DNA of 64,000 nucleotides from Cognaticolwellia beringensis (GCF_002076895.1 NZ_CP020465.1:2604001-2668000); one strand, 5' to 3'. Shown: positions 25,615-35,456, counted from the stretch's first letter. Notes: a model not told the origin generated them from the sequence alone. A program made the numbers and translations.

Positions 25615-26541
25615 ATGAAGCTTACAGTAACCCCGCTTGCTAATGTCGGCGTAGAAGTGTCCGGTTTTGATATTAATCAGCCACTGACCGATGAAATAAA
25701 AGCCGAACTTAAAGCCCTGTGGTATGAACATGCTATTTTAGTTTTTCGCGATCAGGATATCAGCCCTGAAAAGCAAATTGAGTTTAGTCGAATTTTCGGC
25801 AAGCTAGAATTACATCCACTCAAAGTTACCACCAGTGATAAATATCCAGAGTTATTTGAACTTAAAAATGGTGGTCCCATGGATAAGTTTCAAACAGCTT
25901 TTTATAAAGGCAAAGAAATTGTTGGGCGTTTGGATTGGCACATGGATTTGCATTACACAGCACGACCCAATCATGGTGCACTATTACGGGCGGTTGTGGT
26001 TGCAGCTGAGGACGGCCTCACCGGTTTTGGTGATCTTGCTAAAGCCTATGACGCCTTAGATGATGAGACAAAAGCCTTAATTGAAAAGCTAGAAGTTGTG
26101 TATAGCTTTAGTATGCAACGTAAGCATATGCGTTATGTCAACCTAGACGGTTATGAGCCTGGCCCTAATAGTCCAAGAAAACCAACTGATATCGGTTTTC
26201 CTGATTTTTCAGACGCTGCTTACCCTATGGTAGTTACACACCCGATCAGTGGTCGTAAAGTGCTTGAAGTAGTTGAGCAATTTCTCGATAGAGTGGTTAC
26301 TCCTCAGCAATTTGGCTTGTCTAATGATGAATCTATAGAGCTCTTAGAGCGCCTTGTTGCTCATGTGCAAAAGCCTGAGTTTACTTATTTCCATCAGTGG
26401 AAAGAAGGTGACATGGTGCTCTGGGATAACTGGCGTGCTATGCATTGTACTACGGGTACTAAACCTGGCGTTGATCGAGTGATAAATCGCACCACTATCG
26501 AAGGTGATGTTACTTTAGGGCGTGTGTTAAAAACAGAATAA
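25615..26541 (+). CDS. TauD/TfdA-family Fe(II)/2-oxoglutarate dioxygenase
   Basis: 308 residues. The iron triad is visible as DWHMDLHY near residue 107 (His-x-Asp) and the distal His in WDNWRAMHCTTG near residue 280; the Arg for 2-oxoglutarate is in GVDRVINRTTI near residue 293. The N-terminal ANVGVEVSGFDINQPLTDEIKAELKALWYEHAILVFRDQ is typical of the family. It couples 2-oxoglutarate decarboxylation to hydroxylation. Candidates are a steroid carbon or a taurine-like conjugate; the sequence does not decide. AAGGAA precedes the ATG. It lies between a class II aldolase and an SDR gene. Confidence 0.87.
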   Translation: MKLTVTPLANVGVEVSGFDINQPLTDEIKAELKALWYEHAILVFRDQDISPEKQIEFSRIFGKLELHPLKVTTSDKYPELFELKNGGPMDKFQTAFYKGKEIVGRLDWHMDLHYTARPNHGALLRAVVVAAEDGLTGFGDLAKAYDALDDETKALIEKLEVVYSFSMQRKHMRYVNLDGYEPGPNSPRKPTDIGFPDFSDAAYPMVVTHPISGRKVLEVVEQFLDRVVTPQQFGLSNDESIELLERLVAHVQKPEFTYFHQWKEGDMVLWDNWRAMHCTTGTKPGVDRVINRTTIEGDVTLGRVLKTE

Positions 26542-26571
26542 CGGCGTTTTTATCGCCAACTAGGTATATAA

Positions 26572-27363
26572 ATGCATATTTTCGACAATAAAATCATCAT
26601 AGTTACAGGTGCTGGACAAGGTATTGGTCAAGGCGTTTCTAGACGCTTTGCTCGCGCAGGAGGTACGGTAATTGTCGCTGATATTAATGTAGATGCGGGC
26701 CAACAAACAGCAAATTCTCTGCAAGCACTAGGCGGCAAAGGCTACTATATACCTTATGATTTATTTGATGTAAACGGTGGTGAAAAGTTAGTTGATCAGG
26801 TCGTGGCTCAATTTGGTCAGGTAGATGTGTTAGTTAATAATGCCTATCCTACTGGCCTGATCCCACCTGGGCCAATAGAGAGTAAACCGATGGATGGTTA
26901 TTATAAAACTATGCAGGCTGGTTTTTTCGCTATAGTAAATATTATGAATGCTGTTTTCCCGCATATGAAGGAAAGGCAATTTGGTCGAATTATTAATATG
27001 TGTTCGTTAAATGGTGTTAATGCTCATAAATATACGGCTGAATATAATGCCAGCAAAGAAGCTGTAAGGGCCTTTTCGAGAACTGCAGCAGTGGAGTGGA
27101 TGCAACATGGTATTACCACCAATATCATCTGTCCAGGCGCGATGAGTGAAGCCGCTAAAAGATTTATGGAAAAAGAACCTGAAATGATGGCTGAGATGTT
27201 AAGCCAAAATCCTGCAGGCAGGATGGGTGACCCAGAACAAGATATTGGTGGTGCTACGCTATTATTAGCTTCGGATGATGCGCAGTATATTAACGGTAAT
27301 ACAATCTTTGTCGATGGTGGATCTCATATCAATGGTGTTAATTGGTCACCAAAAAATAAGTAG
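26572..27363 (+). CDS. Short-chain dehydrogenase
   Basis: 263-residue SDR: TGAGQGIGQGVSRRFARAGGTVIVAD near residue 12, NNAYPTG near residue 90 (NNAY instead of NNAG), and the catalytic YNASKEAVRAF near residue 161. GNTIFVDGGSHINGVNW closes the cofactor site. It is the last gene of a three-gene unit with a class II aldolase and a 2-oxoglutarate dioxygenase, suggesting hydroxylation, oxidation and C-C cleavage of one substrate. That pathway is inferred only from the gene order. Confidence 0.85.
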   Translation: MHIFDNKIIIVTGAGQGIGQGVSRRFARAGGTVIVADINVDAGQQTANSLQALGGKGYYIPYDLFDVNGGEKLVDQVVAQFGQVDVLVNNAYPTGLIPPGPIESKPMDGYYKTMQAGFFAIVNIMNAVFPHMKERQFGRIINMCSLNGVNAHKYTAEYNASKEAVRAFSRTAAVEWMQHGITTNIICPGAMSEAAKRFMEKEPEMMAEMLSQNPAGRMGDPEQDIGGATLLLASDDAQYINGNTIFVDGGSHINGVNWSPKNK

Positions 27364-27445
27364 ACTCAATTGTGATTTAATTAACGATCGCAGTAATTAT
27401 TCACGGGGGTAACAGTCTCTGCTCAGCCACAGTATTTGGCTTTAA

Positions 27446-27488
27446 GTCTATCAACTCATCAAGGTTACTCTTAAAATTGTTGATAGAC
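27446..27488. terminator. Long inverted repeat between convergent genes
   Basis: GTCTATCAAC and GTTGATAGAC form a perfect 10-bp stem with a 23-base loop between two convergent genes. The large loop and lack of a T-run make factor-independent termination uncertain. Confidence 0.4.
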
Positions 27489-27511
27489 CTAAATGCTAGT
27501 TAACTCTTTAA

Positions 27512-28279
27512 TTAAAAGTTGCCATTACGCATCATGGCATCCATACCACCATCCACATAAATAATACTGCCGTGTACGAAAGAAGCCTGTGGTGATTGCA
27601 AAAAGCTGACAGCGTCGGCAATTTCACTCGGTTGGCCATTACGTCCAATGGGAGCAATAAAATTACGCACAGCTTCGCCAAAACGCGGGTCATTCTTTGA
27701 GGCTTCATGTAAGGGGGTTTCAATCGCGCCCGGTGCCACGATATTAAGGCGGACACCCGTACTTCCTGTTGTTACTGCTAAACGTCGACAATGCATGGTT
27801 AATGCATATTTAGAGGCTGAATAAGCAATATGTGGTTGAGCTAGTTCATCGGCGGCAGTCCGCGCAGCTTGTTCGTCATTGCTTAGCATGAGTTCGATCA
27901 TTGGATGAGGTTGTGCTGTTTGTTGGCCAGCAGCTACAGAACCTATGATAGTGATCGCAGGATTGGTACTTTTAGCCAGTGCCGGGTGGAGTAGATCAAT
28001 AAGCTCTGTAGAACCAAAATAATTCACAGAAACCACTAAACTGCTGCTTGGTGCGGTCACGCCTAAACCTGCACAACAAACCAGCCCATCTAACTGTCCA
28101 TTTGAGAGCGCGATAACTTGCTCTGCGGCTTTTTTGCGACCTTCACTTGATGATAAGTCAGCAACGACCTCGGCTTGTTGGCGATCGATGCCTATCACTG
28201 TATGACCTGCTTCGCGTAATTGTTGAGCGACGGCTGCACCAATACCTGACGCTGAACCTGTGACTGCTGTAACTGACAT
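27512..28279 (-). CDS. hsdA: 3-alpha-hydroxysteroid dehydrogenase/carbonyl reductase
   Basis: 255-residue SDR closely resembling Comamonas testosteroni HsdA from end to end, including GIDRQQAEVVADLSSSEGRK, VVSVNYFGSTELIDLLHPAL and HGSIIYVDGGMDAMMR. The catalytic set Ser114, Tyr153 and Lys157 lies at almost the same positions as Ser114/Tyr155/Lys159 of HsdA. The enzyme reversibly oxidises 3-alpha-hydroxysteroids, including bile acids, with NAD to 3-oxosteroids. AGGAG lies seven bases before the ATG. It follows an MFS transporter gene in a minus-strand unit, supporting coupling of uptake and the first oxidation step. Confidence 0.92.
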   Translation of the reverse strand: MSVTAVTGSASGIGAAVAQQLREAGHTVIGIDRQQAEVVADLSSSEGRKKAAEQVIALSNGQLDGLVCCAGLGVTAPSSSLVVSVNYFGSTELIDLLHPALAKSTNPAITIIGSVAAGQQTAQPHPMIELMLSNDEQAARTAADELAQPHIAYSASKYALTMHCRRLAVTTGSTGVRLNIVAPGAIETPLHEASKNDPRFGEAVRNFIAPIGRNGQPSEIADAVSFLQSPQASFVHGSIIYVDGGMDAMMRNGNF

Positions 28280-28303
28280 AATAAACTCCTGAATATTGTT
28301 AAG

Positions 28304-29614
28304 TTAACTTTGATTGATAGTTTTACTTTCGAGTCGTTGACTTGACTGATAAGACTTTAACTTAAACAGCAGCAAAACTGATATTAGGGTTGAACTATTC
28401 GTAATGATCAACGCATAGCGGAGAGATTCGAGCGCGACTAAACTACTGAGTAAATCACTGAGCACACCCACGAGCATTGGACCTAAGCCTAGCCCTAAAA
28501 ATGTAATGAGCACTGTTTGCATTGAAATGGCCAATGCGCGCTGGTTGCCTGGCACAATTGAGGTTAATAATGTTAGGCAGGGACTGACCCACCATACCGA
28601 AAAAAAACTGGCTAAAGTGCAAAATAACATCGCGAATGGAACACCAGGAAATGAATACTCATCACCTAAACCTTTCGGCCAAATAAAATAGATAATGATA
28701 CAAAGCCAGCCGAGAATATGACCCAACAAAGGTAACCATAAAACACCTTTGTGTCTGGCAATTCTATCGGAAAGATAACCACTTAACAAAATACCGATAG
28801 CAGCGGCGCCGCCACCAAAAAAACCGGCCATCATACCGGCTTGCGATAGGGTTAAATCATGACTGCGTACTAAAAATGTGGCATTCCACATGCCAAAGGC
28901 ATTTGCACCTACGGTCGCAATAGCACTTGAAGCGACTAGTAACCGATAGTCTTTCTGTTGCAATAGCGCTTTTGCTGATTCTCTAAAGCCAGTTAGATCT
29001 GTTGTTACTGTCGGCTTAGGCGTATTTATCAAAATATCATATTGACCACGACGCGGCTCTGGCATAACAAAAAAGAACAATAGGGAAATTAATAAAGCGG
29101 GCGTGGAAATAATAAAAAAAGTTTGACGCCAACCATAGTGCTCAACCCAATAAGCGCCAACGGTCAGCGCAATGATGGCAGCAAAAGTAGCACCAGAGGT
29201 GAAACAACTGATCGCAAACGAGCGGCGTTCAATAGGGTAAGAATCAGCCAGTAATGACAATGAGGCTGATGTTACCGGCGCCTCTGCCACTGCTATCAAC
29301 ATCCTGATCAGCAGCAACATTACAAAGCCTGTTGCAAGGCCACTTATCAGGGTGATCACACCCCAAAGTAGGGCGCTAGCAGCGAGTAAATAAGTCCGGT
29401 TAACTTTGTCGGCGAGACGACCGGCTGATATGCCAACTAAGGCGAATACGATGGCAAATCCGAGACCTGTTAATAAGCCCATTTGAGCATCAGTTGCGCC
29501 GAACTCAGCTTTAATGGGTTCAATCATCACCGCCATAATCTGGCGGCCAACAAAGGTCTCTAGATAAAATAAAGTTAGCATCAACAATAAGGCATGTTGA
29601 TGCAGATTGGTCAT
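28304..29614 (-). CDS. MFS transporter
   Basis: 436 residues with about 12 hydrophobic segments. TM1-TM2 includes FVGRQIMAVMIEPIKAEFG, and GISAGRLADKVNRTYLL near residue 65 is the MFS loop-2 motif A. The ATG at 29614 is chosen; a TTG at 29626 overlapping the hsaF stop has no ribosome site. It resembles the second MFS gene at 36595 in the same window (both have the D-N/R-x-x-I/M-V-L-E-P-I-K opening typical of the spinster-like/ACS group). It likely carries a steroid or carboxylic acid across the inner membrane. It sits between hsaF and hsdA. Confidence 0.86.
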   Translation of the reverse strand: MTNLHQHALLLMLTLFYLETFVGRQIMAVMIEPIKAEFGATDAQMGLLTGLGFAIVFALVGISAGRLADKVNRTYLLAASALLWGVITLISGLATGFVMLLLIRMLIAVAEAPVTSASLSLLADSYPIERRSFAISCFTSGATFAAIIALTVGAYWVEHYGWRQTFFIISTPALLISLLFFFVMPEPRRGQYDILINTPKPTVTTDLTGFRESAKALLQQKDYRLLVASSAIATVGANAFGMWNATFLVRSHDLTLSQAGMMAGFFGGGAAAIGILLSGYLSDRIARHKGVLWLPLLGHILGWLCIIIYFIWPKGLGDEYSFPGVPFAMLFCTLASFFSVWWVSPCLTLLTSIVPGNQRALAISMQTVLITFLGLGLGPMLVGVLSDLLSSLVALESLRYALIITNSSTLISVLLLFKLKSYQSSQRLESKTINQS

Positions 29615-29622
29615 TTTTAGCT

Positions 29623-30657
29623 TCAAGCTTTAGCGGCCTTTAGGGCTTTAGCCATGGTCATCGCAGTATCATCAATCATATCTTCTTGACCACCAACGGT
29701 TTTCATACGGCCAAGTTCAAGTAAAATATCGCGAGCAGGTACACCATATTTTTTCTCAGCGCGCTCCGCAAACAACAAGAATGACGAATATACCCCAGCA
29801 TAACCAAGCGTTAATGAGTTTCTATCGATGCGAATTGGCTGATCCATCATCGGTGTCACTAAATCTTCAGCAACATCCATAATCTTATAAAGATCAATGC
29901 CGTGATTAGCCCCCATTCGGTCAAGTACCGCAGTAAATACTTCTAATGGCGTATTACCGGCGCCCGCACCTAGGCCAGCGACGGAACCATCGATGCGACT
30001 GGCACCCATTTCCATTGCGGCAAGCGAGTTAGAAATACTCATGCCTAAGTTATGGTGGCCGTGAAAACCAATTTCGGTAGCTGTATTTAGCTCACTTCTT
30101 AATAAGCCTATACGTGATTTTACATCGTCTGGCAGCATGTAACCGGCAGAATCGGTGCAGTAAATACAGTTGGCGCCATAAGACTCCATCAATTTAGCTT
30201 GAACAAGGAGTTCTTCTGGGCTGATCATATGTCCCATCATCAAGAAACCAACCGTATCTAGACCCATTTTACGAGCTGCACTAATGTGCTGTTCAGAGAC
30301 GTCGGCTTCGGTACAATGCGTAGCAACACGAATAGTGCTGACACCGTGGTCATAGGCCATTTTTAAGTGATCTAAGGTACCTATACCAGGAATTAACAAT
30401 GCGGATACTTTCGCTTGCGTCATTTTAGGTACTACAGCGCTTAAGTATTCTTCATCGGTATGGGCAGGAAAACCATAATTAAGTGACGCGCCACCTAAGC
30501 CATCACCATGGGTAACTTCGATCAGTGGAATGCCAGCTTCATCCAGCCCTGTGGCAATTGATACCATTTGATCTAAGCTAATTTGATGTTGTTTTGCATG
30601 CATGCCATCACGTAATGACATGTCGTGTAAGGTAACTTTTTTGTCTTTGAAATTCAT
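29623..30657 (-). CDS. hsaF: 4-hydroxy-2-oxo acid aldolase
   Basis: 344-residue DRE-TIM aldolase (BphI/MhpE/DmpG family). Arg16, Asp17 and His20 in [11 protein letters not shown] stand at the same positions as the catalytic residues of BphI. The metal-binding HGHHNLGMS lies near residue 200, and the C-terminal communication domain ([16 protein letters not shown]) is present. It splits 4-hydroxy-2-oxohexanoate to pyruvate and propanal and passes the aldehyde through a tunnel to HsaG. It is 11 bases downstream of hsaG, as expected for channelling partners. AAGGAG precedes the ATG. Confidence 0.94.
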   Translation of the reverse strand: MNFKDKKVTLHDMSLRDGMHAKQHQISLDQMVSIATGLDEAGIPLIEVTHGDGLGGASLNYGFPAHTDEEYLSAVVPKMTQAKVSALLIPGIGTLDHLKMAYDHGVSTIRVATHCTEADVSEQHISAARKMGLDTVGFLMMGHMISPEELLVQAKLMESYGANCIYCTDSAGYMLPDDVKSRIGLLRSELNTATEIGFHGHHNLGMSISNSLAAMEMGASRIDGSVAGLGAGAGNTPLEVFTAVLDRMGANHGIDLYKIMDVAEDLVTPMMDQPIRIDRNSLTLGYAGVYSSFLLFAERAEKKYGVPARDILLELGRMKTVGGQEDMIDDTAMTMAKALKAAKA

Positions 30658-30668
30658 CAGTTTACTCC

Positions 30669-31571
30669 TTAGTTTTGACTGTCTGATGGTGAGTTATCAA
30701 GCATTTTTTGTGCAAACATTTCTGCAGTACGAGCAGCCGATGCGGTCATGATGTCAAGGTTACCCGCGTACTTAGGTAAGTAATCACCCAAACCTTCAAC
30801 TTCTAAAAATATCGATACTTTACGACCGTCAAATACTGGACCGTTTTTAAGCTTATAACCAGGCACGTACTTTTGAACTTCACTTATCATTTGATGAACC
30901 GATTCCGTAATAGCGGCTTGATCGGGCTCTGTTTCAGTTAAGCAATGAATGGTATCGCGCATCAGCAGCGGTGGCTCAGCAGGATTAATAATAATAATCG
31001 CTTTACCTTTTTTAGCGCCACCGATTTGTTCAACAGCACCTGAAGTCGTACGAGTAAATTCATCGATATTTTGACGGGTTCCAGGACCGACTGACTTAGA
31101 CGATACCGTGGCAACAATTTCACCATATTCAACAGCTTGTACTCTTGAAACGGCAGCCACCATCGGAATAGTCGCCTGACCACCACAAGTGACCATGTTA
31201 ACGTTTTGAATATCCGCGTTAAGCTGGTTTAAATTAACCGGCGGTACACAAAATGGTCCGATAGCCGCGGGCGTAAGATCAATCATCAATACGCCTTTCT
31301 CATTCACTTTCGCAGAGTTTTCAGCATGAACATAAGCCGAAGTTGCGTCAAAAGCGATTCTAATCTCATCTGCTTCGATATGTGGAATTAAGCCATCAAT
31401 ACCGTCGGCAGTAGTTTTCACGCCTAAATCACGAGCACGTGCCAAACCTTCTGAATCTGGGTCGATACCTACCATCCAGACCGGCTCTAAAATCTCGCTA
31501 CGCTGAAGCTTATATAGTAAATCTGTACCTATGTTACCTGAACCGATCAGGGCGCATTTAATCTTTTTCAT
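30669..31571 (-). CDS. hsaG: Acylating acetaldehyde/propanal dehydrogenase
   Basis: 300-residue CoA-acylating aldehyde dehydrogenase (BphJ/DmpF/MhpF family). The NAD motif [10 protein letters not shown] starts at residue 10 and the catalytic Cys129 is in [11 protein letters not shown]. It converts the aldehyde released by HsaF to acyl-CoA; propionyl-CoA in the steroid pathway. GGAAGGTACA is upstream of the ATG. The gene lies between hsaE and hsaF in the order hsaB-E-G-F on the minus strand. Confidence 0.94.
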   Translation of the reverse strand: MKKIKCALIGSGNIGTDLLYKLQRSEILEPVWMVGIDPDSEGLARARDLGVKTTADGIDGLIPHIEADEIRIAFDATSAYVHAENSAKVNEKGVLMIDLTPAAIGPFCVPPVNLNQLNADIQNVNMVTCGGQATIPMVAAVSRVQAVEYGEIVATVSSKSVGPGTRQNIDEFTRTTSGAVEQIGGAKKGKAIIIINPAEPPLLMRDTIHCLTETEPDQAAITESVHQMISEVQKYVPGYKLKNGPVFDGRKVSIFLEVEGLGDYLPKYAGNLDIMTASAARTAEMFAQKMLDNSPSDSQN

Positions 31572-31608
31572 TGTACCTTCCCTCGTGGGTTTGTTATACC
31601 AATTGCCA

Positions 31609-32397
31609 TTAGTCAGAAAAACTGACTGAGCAAGTACCGAGACCTTCTATCTCCATACTAAATTCATCGCCGGCTTTAGCATCTATTAAAGGCGCAAGTG
31701 CACCCGATAGAATAATCTCGCCTTTTTTAAATTCGATACCGTATTCGCCTAAGGTATTAGCTAACCAAGCAACAGCTTGAGCAGGGTGGCCCTGTACTGC
31801 TGAACCTAAACCGGTACCTGCAAGTTGACCATTATGATGGACCGCCATTTTTACTTTTGCTAGGTCAAGGGTCTTAGGGTCAGTGTGTTTATCTCCGATC
31901 ACAAACACACCACATGAAGCGTTATCTGCAACCGTATCCACAATGGTGATTTTCCAATCACTAATGCGTGAATCAACAATTTCAAAACAAGGCGCAACCC
32001 AATCAGTGGCGTCAAGAACTTGTTGAGCCGTAACGCCAGGGCCTTGCAGATCGTGCTTAAGACAAAAAGCAATTTCACCTTCAGCACGTGGTTGGATTAA
32101 ATTTGATTTTTTAAGGCTAATCTTACTGCCATCAGGATGATGCATGGTCTCGGTTAAAAAACCAAAATCAGGTTGATGAACATTCAGCATTTTTTGCACC
32201 GCTACACTGGTAACGCCAATTTTTTTGCCAATAACCTTTTCGCCTGCCTGTGTGCGCAGCGCCAAGGTTTTTAATGAAATCTGGTAGGCATCATCAATGG
32301 TTAATTCTGGATGACGAGTTATTAAAGGCGCTACCGCCAACCTTTTATTTTGTGCGTCAAATAACTCTTGAGCTAATTCGTTATGTAATGTGCTCAT
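31609..32397 (-). CDS. hsaE: 2-hydroxypenta/hexa-2,4-dienoate hydratase
   Basis: 262 residues of the MhpD/BphH/HsaE family (fumarylacetoacetase C-terminal-like fold). [26 protein letters not shown] near residue 61, [20 protein letters not shown] near residue 103 and CFEIVDSRI near residue 138 hold the metal ligands. It hydrates the dienoate released from ring A to a 4-hydroxy-2-oxo acid for HsaF. The ATG at 32397 forms an ATGA overlap with the hsaB stop, with AGGAA upstream; a longer frame to 32415 is less likely. Confidence 0.93.
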   Translation of the reverse strand: MSTLHNELAQELFDAQNKRLAVAPLITRHPELTIDDAYQISLKTLALRTQAGEKVIGKKIGVTSVAVQKMLNVHQPDFGFLTETMHHPDGSKISLKKSNLIQPRAEGEIAFCLKHDLQGPGVTAQQVLDATDWVAPCFEIVDSRISDWKITIVDTVADNASCGVFVIGDKHTDPKTLDLAKVKMAVHHNGQLAGTGLGSAVQGHPAQAVAWLANTLGEYGIEFKKGEIILSGALAPLIDAKAGDEFSMEIEGLGTCSVSFSD

Positions 32398-33368
32398 GAT
32401 TGCTGTTCCTGCCACAGATCTGGTAAACCGGGGTCGGTTTTATGGATCACACGTTTTAACATCAATTTTAGCGCCATAACATCACCAGCACCGAGCTCGG
32501 CAATTAACTCTTCTTCAATGGCCTTTGCTTGTGCAATGTGGTGTAAAGATGTTTCTCTGCCATGAGTCGTTAGTTGATAACAGCCGCCAGTTAACCTTTC
32601 TATAAGGTCTTGGTTAGTTAGAAAGTCAATATCGACTTCAGATAGCAGATGGCCAGTGTATTCAATATGGGTATTCAATTGCTCTAAGGTCATTTTTTGT
32701 TGGATATTTAATACTGATAAAACAAAAAAATGTGAATCTTCAAGTGCTTGTTCATCAAAAAGCTTACGCATGCGAAATAGCATTTGAAAATGAGAGCGGC
32801 CGAGTAAATACCCTAGCAAATCTTCGTTATAACTACATTGTGGAGCACTTGGCTCAGACGATAGATTAACCTCTTCCCAAGGCTTACGTGCGGTCATGGC
32901 ATATTGACCTTGCTGAAATACTAATGGAGGAAGGGCTTGTTGATCAAAATCTAGAACTTCACCGATAAAAATAAGATGATCGCCGCCATCATGTGTCACC
33001 ATATTACGACACTGAAAACGCGCGCTACATTCAGGAATTAACGGTGCTGTACTGATACCGTTATCAAGTGTTATATCTTTAAACTTGTCTTCGCCACGCG
33101 CGGCAAAAGTATTGGATAAGTGTTGTTGGTGCTGAGATAAAACATGTACATTCCAATGTTCAGCCTCGTTAAATGCATCGACGCTAAGCGATGTTTTCGC
33201 TAGGCTCCATAGCACCATCGGAGGATCGAGAGAAACAGAATTAAAACTGTTTGCTGTAAGACCTATTGGCGTGCCATCTGGTGCCGTGGCAGTGATGATA
33301 GTCACGCCTGTGGTAAAGCTGCCAAGAGCTTGTCTAAATGCTTGGTTATCGAATTTTACAGATGTCAT
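32394..33368 (-). CDS. hsaB: Flavin reductase of 3-HSA monooxygenase with C-terminal MarR-like domain
   Basis: 324 residues, almost twice the length of classical HsaB. Residues 1-165 are the FMN-binding split-barrel reductase domain (FRQALGSFTTGVTIITATAPDG, GLTANSFNSVSLDPPMVLWSL, HLIFIGEVLDF). Residues ~190-320 look like a winged-helix MarR-type domain (MTLEQLNTHIEYTGHLLSEVDIDFLTNQDLIERL, LTTHGRETSLHHIAQA). The same architecture is known in the reductase C1 of p-hydroxyphenylacetate hydroxylase, where the extra domain senses the aromatic substrate. It should supply reduced flavin to HsaA, which is not encoded here. It heads the hsaB-E-G-F unit behind operator-like site 4. Confidence 0.88.
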   Translation of the reverse strand: MTSVKFDNQAFRQALGSFTTGVTIITATAPDGTPIGLTANSFNSVSLDPPMVLWSLAKTSLSVDAFNEAEHWNVHVLSQHQQHLSNTFAARGEDKFKDITLDNGISTAPLIPECSARFQCRNMVTHDGGDHLIFIGEVLDFDQQALPPLVFQQGQYAMTARKPWEEVNLSSEPSAPQCSYNEDLLGYLLGRSHFQMLFRMRKLFDEQALEDSHFFVLSVLNIQQKMTLEQLNTHIEYTGHLLSEVDIDFLTNQDLIERLTGGCYQLTTHGRETSLHHIAQAKAIEEELIAELGAGDVMALKLMLKRVIHKTDPGLPDLWQEQQS

Positions 33369-33425
33369 GTTAACTCGCTATATCACTATTATATTAACCC
33401 AGTATCATGATTAGACCATTTTTCA

Positions 33426-33446
33426 TCATCGTCTCAATGGACTAAA
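33426..33446 (-). promoter_or_regulatory. Operator-like site 4
   Basis: ATCGTCTCAATGGACTAA. Read on the minus strand it is TTTAGTC-N6-GACGATGA pointing at hsaB, whose ATG lies 57 bases away. Confidence 0.65.
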
Positions 33447-33740
33447 AAGATAATAGCATGACTGCTATTTTTGTATCTATTTGATAATTAAGACTTTGCA
33501 CTTATTAAAAGGATGGTGAACTTGTTGTTTTTTGATTTTTTTAAGCGTAATAATGTCAGGTTAGTTGCTCGCTAGCTGTCTGTTTATCTTGAGAATTCTT
33601 AGGGCGGGTCTGTAAAACAATATCCTTGAGTTCATAAATTTAACCGATTTATTTAAAGTGTTTTATTGGCAATCACATTAGCTCTCTAAGTCTAAGATGA
33701 ACCTATCATTACATTGGCATCATGTCATAGCCATCCGGTG

Positions 33741-33758
33741 CTCGTCCGATTGGACGAG
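33741..33758. promoter_or_regulatory. Operator-like site 5 (most symmetric)
   Basis: CTCGTCCGATTGGACGAG has perfect 7-bp arms around four bases. It lies about 155 bases before the aldehyde dehydrogenase gene and about 370 before hsaB. Confidence 0.6.
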
Positions 33759-33913
33759 GACATATATCATCAAATCCGTTAGAAAAGACTATCTAGAATA
33801 GTTTCATTATTGCTATTAACGTAACAGAGATACAAACGCGCCACAGCATTAAAGAGCCTTAAATAAGTGCCTACTATGCTGGTAACTACATAAATTTATT
33901 AAGGATATATTGC

Positions 33914-35353
33914 ATGAATGCTCTTAAGTCAGACGCTATCGCAAGTTTACTCCAGCGCCAGCAGCAGGCACATAAACAGCAAATGACTGTTAGTGCAGAA
34001 GATAGGCGCGAACGAATTCAACAGATTATTAACTTGGTGGTGAATAATCAGCAAGTATTAGTTGCGGCAATAGAGCAAGACTTTGGTGGTCGCAGTCAGG
34101 GATTTTCTATTATGAATGATATATTGGGGTCGCTTTCTTGCCTTAAATATACCCGAGATAACTTAACACCATGGCTTGAAAACGATAATCGTCAGGTGTT
34201 TTCGCCTTATGATCAGTTGGGCAGTACGGCGCGGGTAGAATATCAACCCAAAGGAAGCGTTGGCATAATCGGTACTTGGAATGCGCCTTTATATACTTTA
34301 CTTGCGCCATTAGCTTGTGCTTTAGGTGCTGGTAATCGTGCAATACTTAAACCTTCAGAAGTGGTACCTAAAACTGCCGAGGTGCTACAACACTTATTCC
34401 AGCAAGAAATTGATCCGTTGTTAGTGAGTGTTGTCACCGGAGGCGTGGAGGTCAGTGCAGCTTTCAGTGCCTTACCTTTTGATCATATGGTGTTTACGGG
34501 TAGCACTGCGGTAGGTAAAAAAATAATGCGTGCTGCTGCAGAAAATTTAGTGCCAGTAACGTTAGAGTTAGGGGGGAAATCTCCGGTGGTTGTTAGCGAA
34601 AGTTGCGACCTTATTGAAACGTGTAAACGTATAGCATTAGCCAAAAGTAATAATGGTGGTCAGGTCTGTGTTAGTCCAGACATTGTTTATGTGCCACAAA
34701 AGATGTTGGAAGATTTTACGCATGAGTTGTTAGCAAGCTTTCGAGGTTTTTTTCCACAAATTAGTCATAATTCAGATTTTGTCCCAAGCGTTAATCGCCA
34801 GCATTGTCAGCGTGTTGTTGAGCTGGTTGAGCAGGCACGTGCAAGTGGTTGCAAAGTCATCAGTAGCCATGACGTAGCAAGTTTGTCTGACTTAGTCTCT
34901 GCCGATAAACGTTTACCTTTGCAGTTGCTTATAGCACCAGCGAAAGACACTAAAATTATGCAAGAAGAAATCTTTGGATCTGCGTTAGTCATATTACCAT
35001 ATGAGGATATTAACCAAGTTATTACTGATATTAACAGCCGTGAAAAACCGCTCGCACTTTATTATTTTGGTGAAGATCAATCCGAGCTCGAAACGGTATT
35101 AGCCAATACCACCTCGGGTGGTGTATCGGTTAATGATTGTTTAATGCATGCAGCGATGCATGATGCACCGTTTGGTGGCGTTGGGGCGTCGGGCATGGGG
35201 CATTATCATGGCCGAGAAGGTTTTTTAGCTTTCAGTCATCATCGTACGGTATTTTTTGCGCCGCAACATGACCCAAGAGGTGAGTGGGGATTACTTCCAC
35301 CACACCATGATCAATTTAAAGCCATGATGACTGCACAGGTTGTGGCAGATTAA
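33914..35353 (+). CDS. Aldehyde dehydrogenase (coniferyl-aldehyde dehydrogenase-like)
   Basis: 479-residue class 3-type aldehyde dehydrogenase. Glu218 (TLELGGKSP) and the nucleophile Cys252 (NNGGQVCVSPD) are present, with FTGSTAVGKKI for NAD binding near residue 194. AAGGAT precedes the ATG. The protein lacks membrane anchors and is close in type to coniferyl aldehyde dehydrogenases. In Pseudomonas bile-acid degradation a dehydrogenase (Sad) oxidises the C22 aldehyde released by side-chain aldolase; this protein could do the same with the Ltp/DUF35 pair at 2609-4757. It ends at a bidirectional terminator. Confidence 0.86.
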   Translation: MNALKSDAIASLLQRQQQAHKQQMTVSAEDRRERIQQIINLVVNNQQVLVAAIEQDFGGRSQGFSIMNDILGSLSCLKYTRDNLTPWLENDNRQVFSPYDQLGSTARVEYQPKGSVGIIGTWNAPLYTLLAPLACALGAGNRAILKPSEVVPKTAEVLQHLFQQEIDPLLVSVVTGGVEVSAAFSALPFDHMVFTGSTAVGKKIMRAAAENLVPVTLELGGKSPVVVSESCDLIETCKRIALAKSNNGGQVCVSPDIVYVPQKMLEDFTHELLASFRGFFPQISHNSDFVPSVNRQHCQRVVELVEQARASGCKVISSHDVASLSDLVSADKRLPLQLLIAPAKDTKIMQEEIFGSALVILPYEDINQVITDINSREKPLALYYFGEDQSELETVLANTTSGGVSVNDCLMHAAMHDAPFGGVGASGMGHYHGREGFLAFSHHRTVFFAPQHDPRGEWGLLPPHHDQFKAMMTAQVVAD

Positions 35354-35407
35354 TTGTTCAGGGTGAACGGCTAAGCATTGCGTTAACCTATAAAGTTAGT
35401 AGATAAA

Positions 35408-35435
35408 AAAAATGCAGCCAGTAGGCTGCATTTTT
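35408..35435. terminator. Bidirectional rho-independent terminator
   Basis: A perfect 12-bp stem AAAAATGCAGCC/GGCTGCATTTTT with loop AGTA between the convergent aldehyde dehydrogenase and Rieske oxygenase genes. A-tract and T-tract allow it to work both ways. Confidence 0.9.
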
Positions 35436-35456
35436 GTTTATTAGACAACTTATTAG

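Larger units (their letters stand above)
33369..33913. other. Divergent control region between hsaB and the aldehyde dehydrogenase gene
   Basis: 545 bases without a gene. It holds operator-like sites 4 and 5 and an inverted repeat ACTAT-CTAGA-ATAGT near 33790. Short frames here have no ribosome sites. Confidence 0.6.
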
